From NCBI GenBank assembly GCA_044224925.1, contig JBGAJM010000002.1, positions 272,248 to 336,247 of the forward strand: a DNA stretch of 64,000 bases, given 5' to 3'. Both the position numbers and the translations under genes were made by a program. The notes beneath the pieces were generated by a model. The model saw only the letters and a program-made list of their open reading frames with translations. It was not told where the DNA came from and ran no database searches. The stretch is from Kapaibacterium sp044224925. GTDB lineage: Bacteria; Bacteroidota; Ignavibacteria; Kapaibacteriales; Kapaibacteriaceae. Each line of letters starts with the position of its first letter. The stretch's first letter is position 1. Shown in pieces: positions 63,212-64,000 of this stretch.

Positions 63212-64000
63212 TTACTCTCCAACGATCACGGGCATCGTCCACCACCGTCCGTCTTGTGCCATCCGAAGCACGTAGCTGCCGGAGTAGACCGTGCGCACAT
63301 CCAAATAGCACATTGTGCTGCCTTGCTGGATCGTGGCGGTACGAACGATCGTACCAGCGAGATCGACGAGTTCGATCTTGGCGGACGTCATCATAGGCTT
63401 GGTGACCTGTACCACCAGTACATCGTGCGCGGGATTCGGGAAGACCGTCACGCTGCGTGGTCGAACATCCTCGCTCACCGACACCGTTGTATCGCTCGTG
63501 ATCACCAATGCATAGCTCTGCGTTGCCGAGTGATCCTTGCCACCTTGCGTGATCCTTGCCTGAATGCTCACAGCATAGGTGCCTTCTACCGGCTGCGCCC
63601 ACGAGACCAGGCCGGTAGAAGAGTCGATGGTCATCCCCTCTGGCAACGAAGTGAGTGCATATGCGATCTGTGCGCCAACGTTGTTCTGTGCCGTTGCGCG
63701 ATACGAGTACGCAATGCCGGTCTTGCCAACGGTAACTGGCGTCGACGTGAACGTCAAGGTCGGCGTGGTGCTGTTCTGCACATATGTCGTCACCGACTCA
63801 TTCACCACCACTTGCGTTGGCGATGTTGCGCCGGGACCTTGTCGAGGGAAGTTCTCCGTTGTGACCACGCCGTAATACGTTGGTCCGATCATATACGGGA
63901 ATGCAGAGTTGCCGTTGGCGTCGATCGTTGCGAAGTAGGCATACGTGCCTTGGGGATATTCGGGAGTGACGCAGAACCGTCCGTTGTGCACGTCGAGGTC
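63212..64000 (-). CDS. YHYH-like secreted protein with T9SS sorting domain, 5'-truncated
   Basis: The frame is open to the window edge (D-L-D before VHNGRF), so the N-terminus is missing. HNGRFCVTPEYPQGTYAYFATID and FPYMIGPTYYG resemble the C-terminal part of YHYH-domain proteins found in the FCB group. Residues then form an Ig-like/putative-Ig 'He_PIG' repeat (GIAYSYRATAQNNVGAQIAYALTSLPEGMTIDSSTGLVSW), and the end (VTVFPNPAHDVLVVQVT ... GSYVLRMAQDGRWWTMPVIV) is a T9SS type-A sorting domain. Probably cell-surface; function unknown. Convergent with the papain-like lipoprotein gene. Confidence 0.8.
   Translation of the reverse strand, partial: DLDVHNGRFCVTPEYPQGTYAYFATIDANGNSAFPYMIGPTYYGVVTTENFPRQGPGATSPTQVVVNESVTTYVQNSTTPTLTFTSTPVTVGKTGIAYSYRATAQNNVGAQIAYALTSLPEGMTIDSSTGLVSWAQPVEGTYAVSIQARITQGGKDHSATQSYALVITSDTTVSVSEDVRPRSVTVFPNPAHDVLVVQVTKPMMTSAKIELVDLAGTIVRTATIQQGSTMCYLDVRTVYSGSYVLRMAQDGRWWTMPVIVGE

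Overview
The window is a dense, moderately GC-rich bacterial chromosome segment. It holds 47 genes, almost no non-coding DNA and many 4-nt ATGA-type start/stop overlaps. Eight genes encode secreted proteins with a C-terminal sorting module of the type IX secretion kind (an xxPNPxxD-like start, then a short beta-sandwich ending in VxVxK/R/Q). With serine palmitoyltransferase, TonB receptors with a CarboxypepD-like domain, FISUMP and YHYH-type proteins, this points to the Bacteroidota/FCB group. A Kapabacteria- or Chlorobiota-like lineage is my best guess (inference; no rRNA is present). I saw no tRNA, rRNA, CRISPR array, IS element or phage gene.

Layout. 1-5253: end of pckA, a DUF2007 protein, EttA, a sphingomyelin-synthase-like PAP2 protein and a ureohydrolase. 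5258-14968: a giant PNGase F-like secreted protein, an SDR reductase plus serine palmitoyltransferase pair (sphingolipid synthesis), YajQ and a DUF2341/Ig-like adhesin. 14965-18511: an OmpA-type outer-membrane gene broken by a C11 homopolymer, and a companion. 18562-26709: an SGNH-like secreted protein, DUF899/DUF2461 genes, a TonB receptor with an operator in its promoter, a LytTR regulator, and a run of four small enzymes. 26899-32877: a membrane/DUF547 fusion, a DUF1254 protein and a YceI-porin-YceI operon. 33028-44327: a membrane-anchored FAD oxidase coupled to a 1708-residue kinase/AAA/GAF/adenylate cyclase, then a secreted papain-like protein with a membrane partner. 44451-52192: small enzymes, FISUMP, DUF2252, a formylglycine-generating-type enzyme and a double hydrolase. 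Two families of short repeats sit directly behind stop codons.

52193-61085 is the most interesting part. A leftward operon (tyrosinase, multicopper oxidase, bicovalent-FAD BBE oxidase) and a rightward group (multicopper oxidase, redoxin, qNOR-family protein) diverge from one 121-bp region. In the qNOR-family protein, the second FeB histidine of the HH pair is Asn513 and the conserved downstream Glu is Gln534. These substitutions are associated with the putative NO dismutase Nod (2 NO -> N2 + O2), not with NO reductase. A possible oxygen-producing enzyme therefore lies beside several oxygen-consuming oxidases, preceded by a perfect inverted repeat that looks like a repressor site. The window closes with a lipoprotein that has a papain-like Cys/His pair and a truncated YHYH-like secreted protein.
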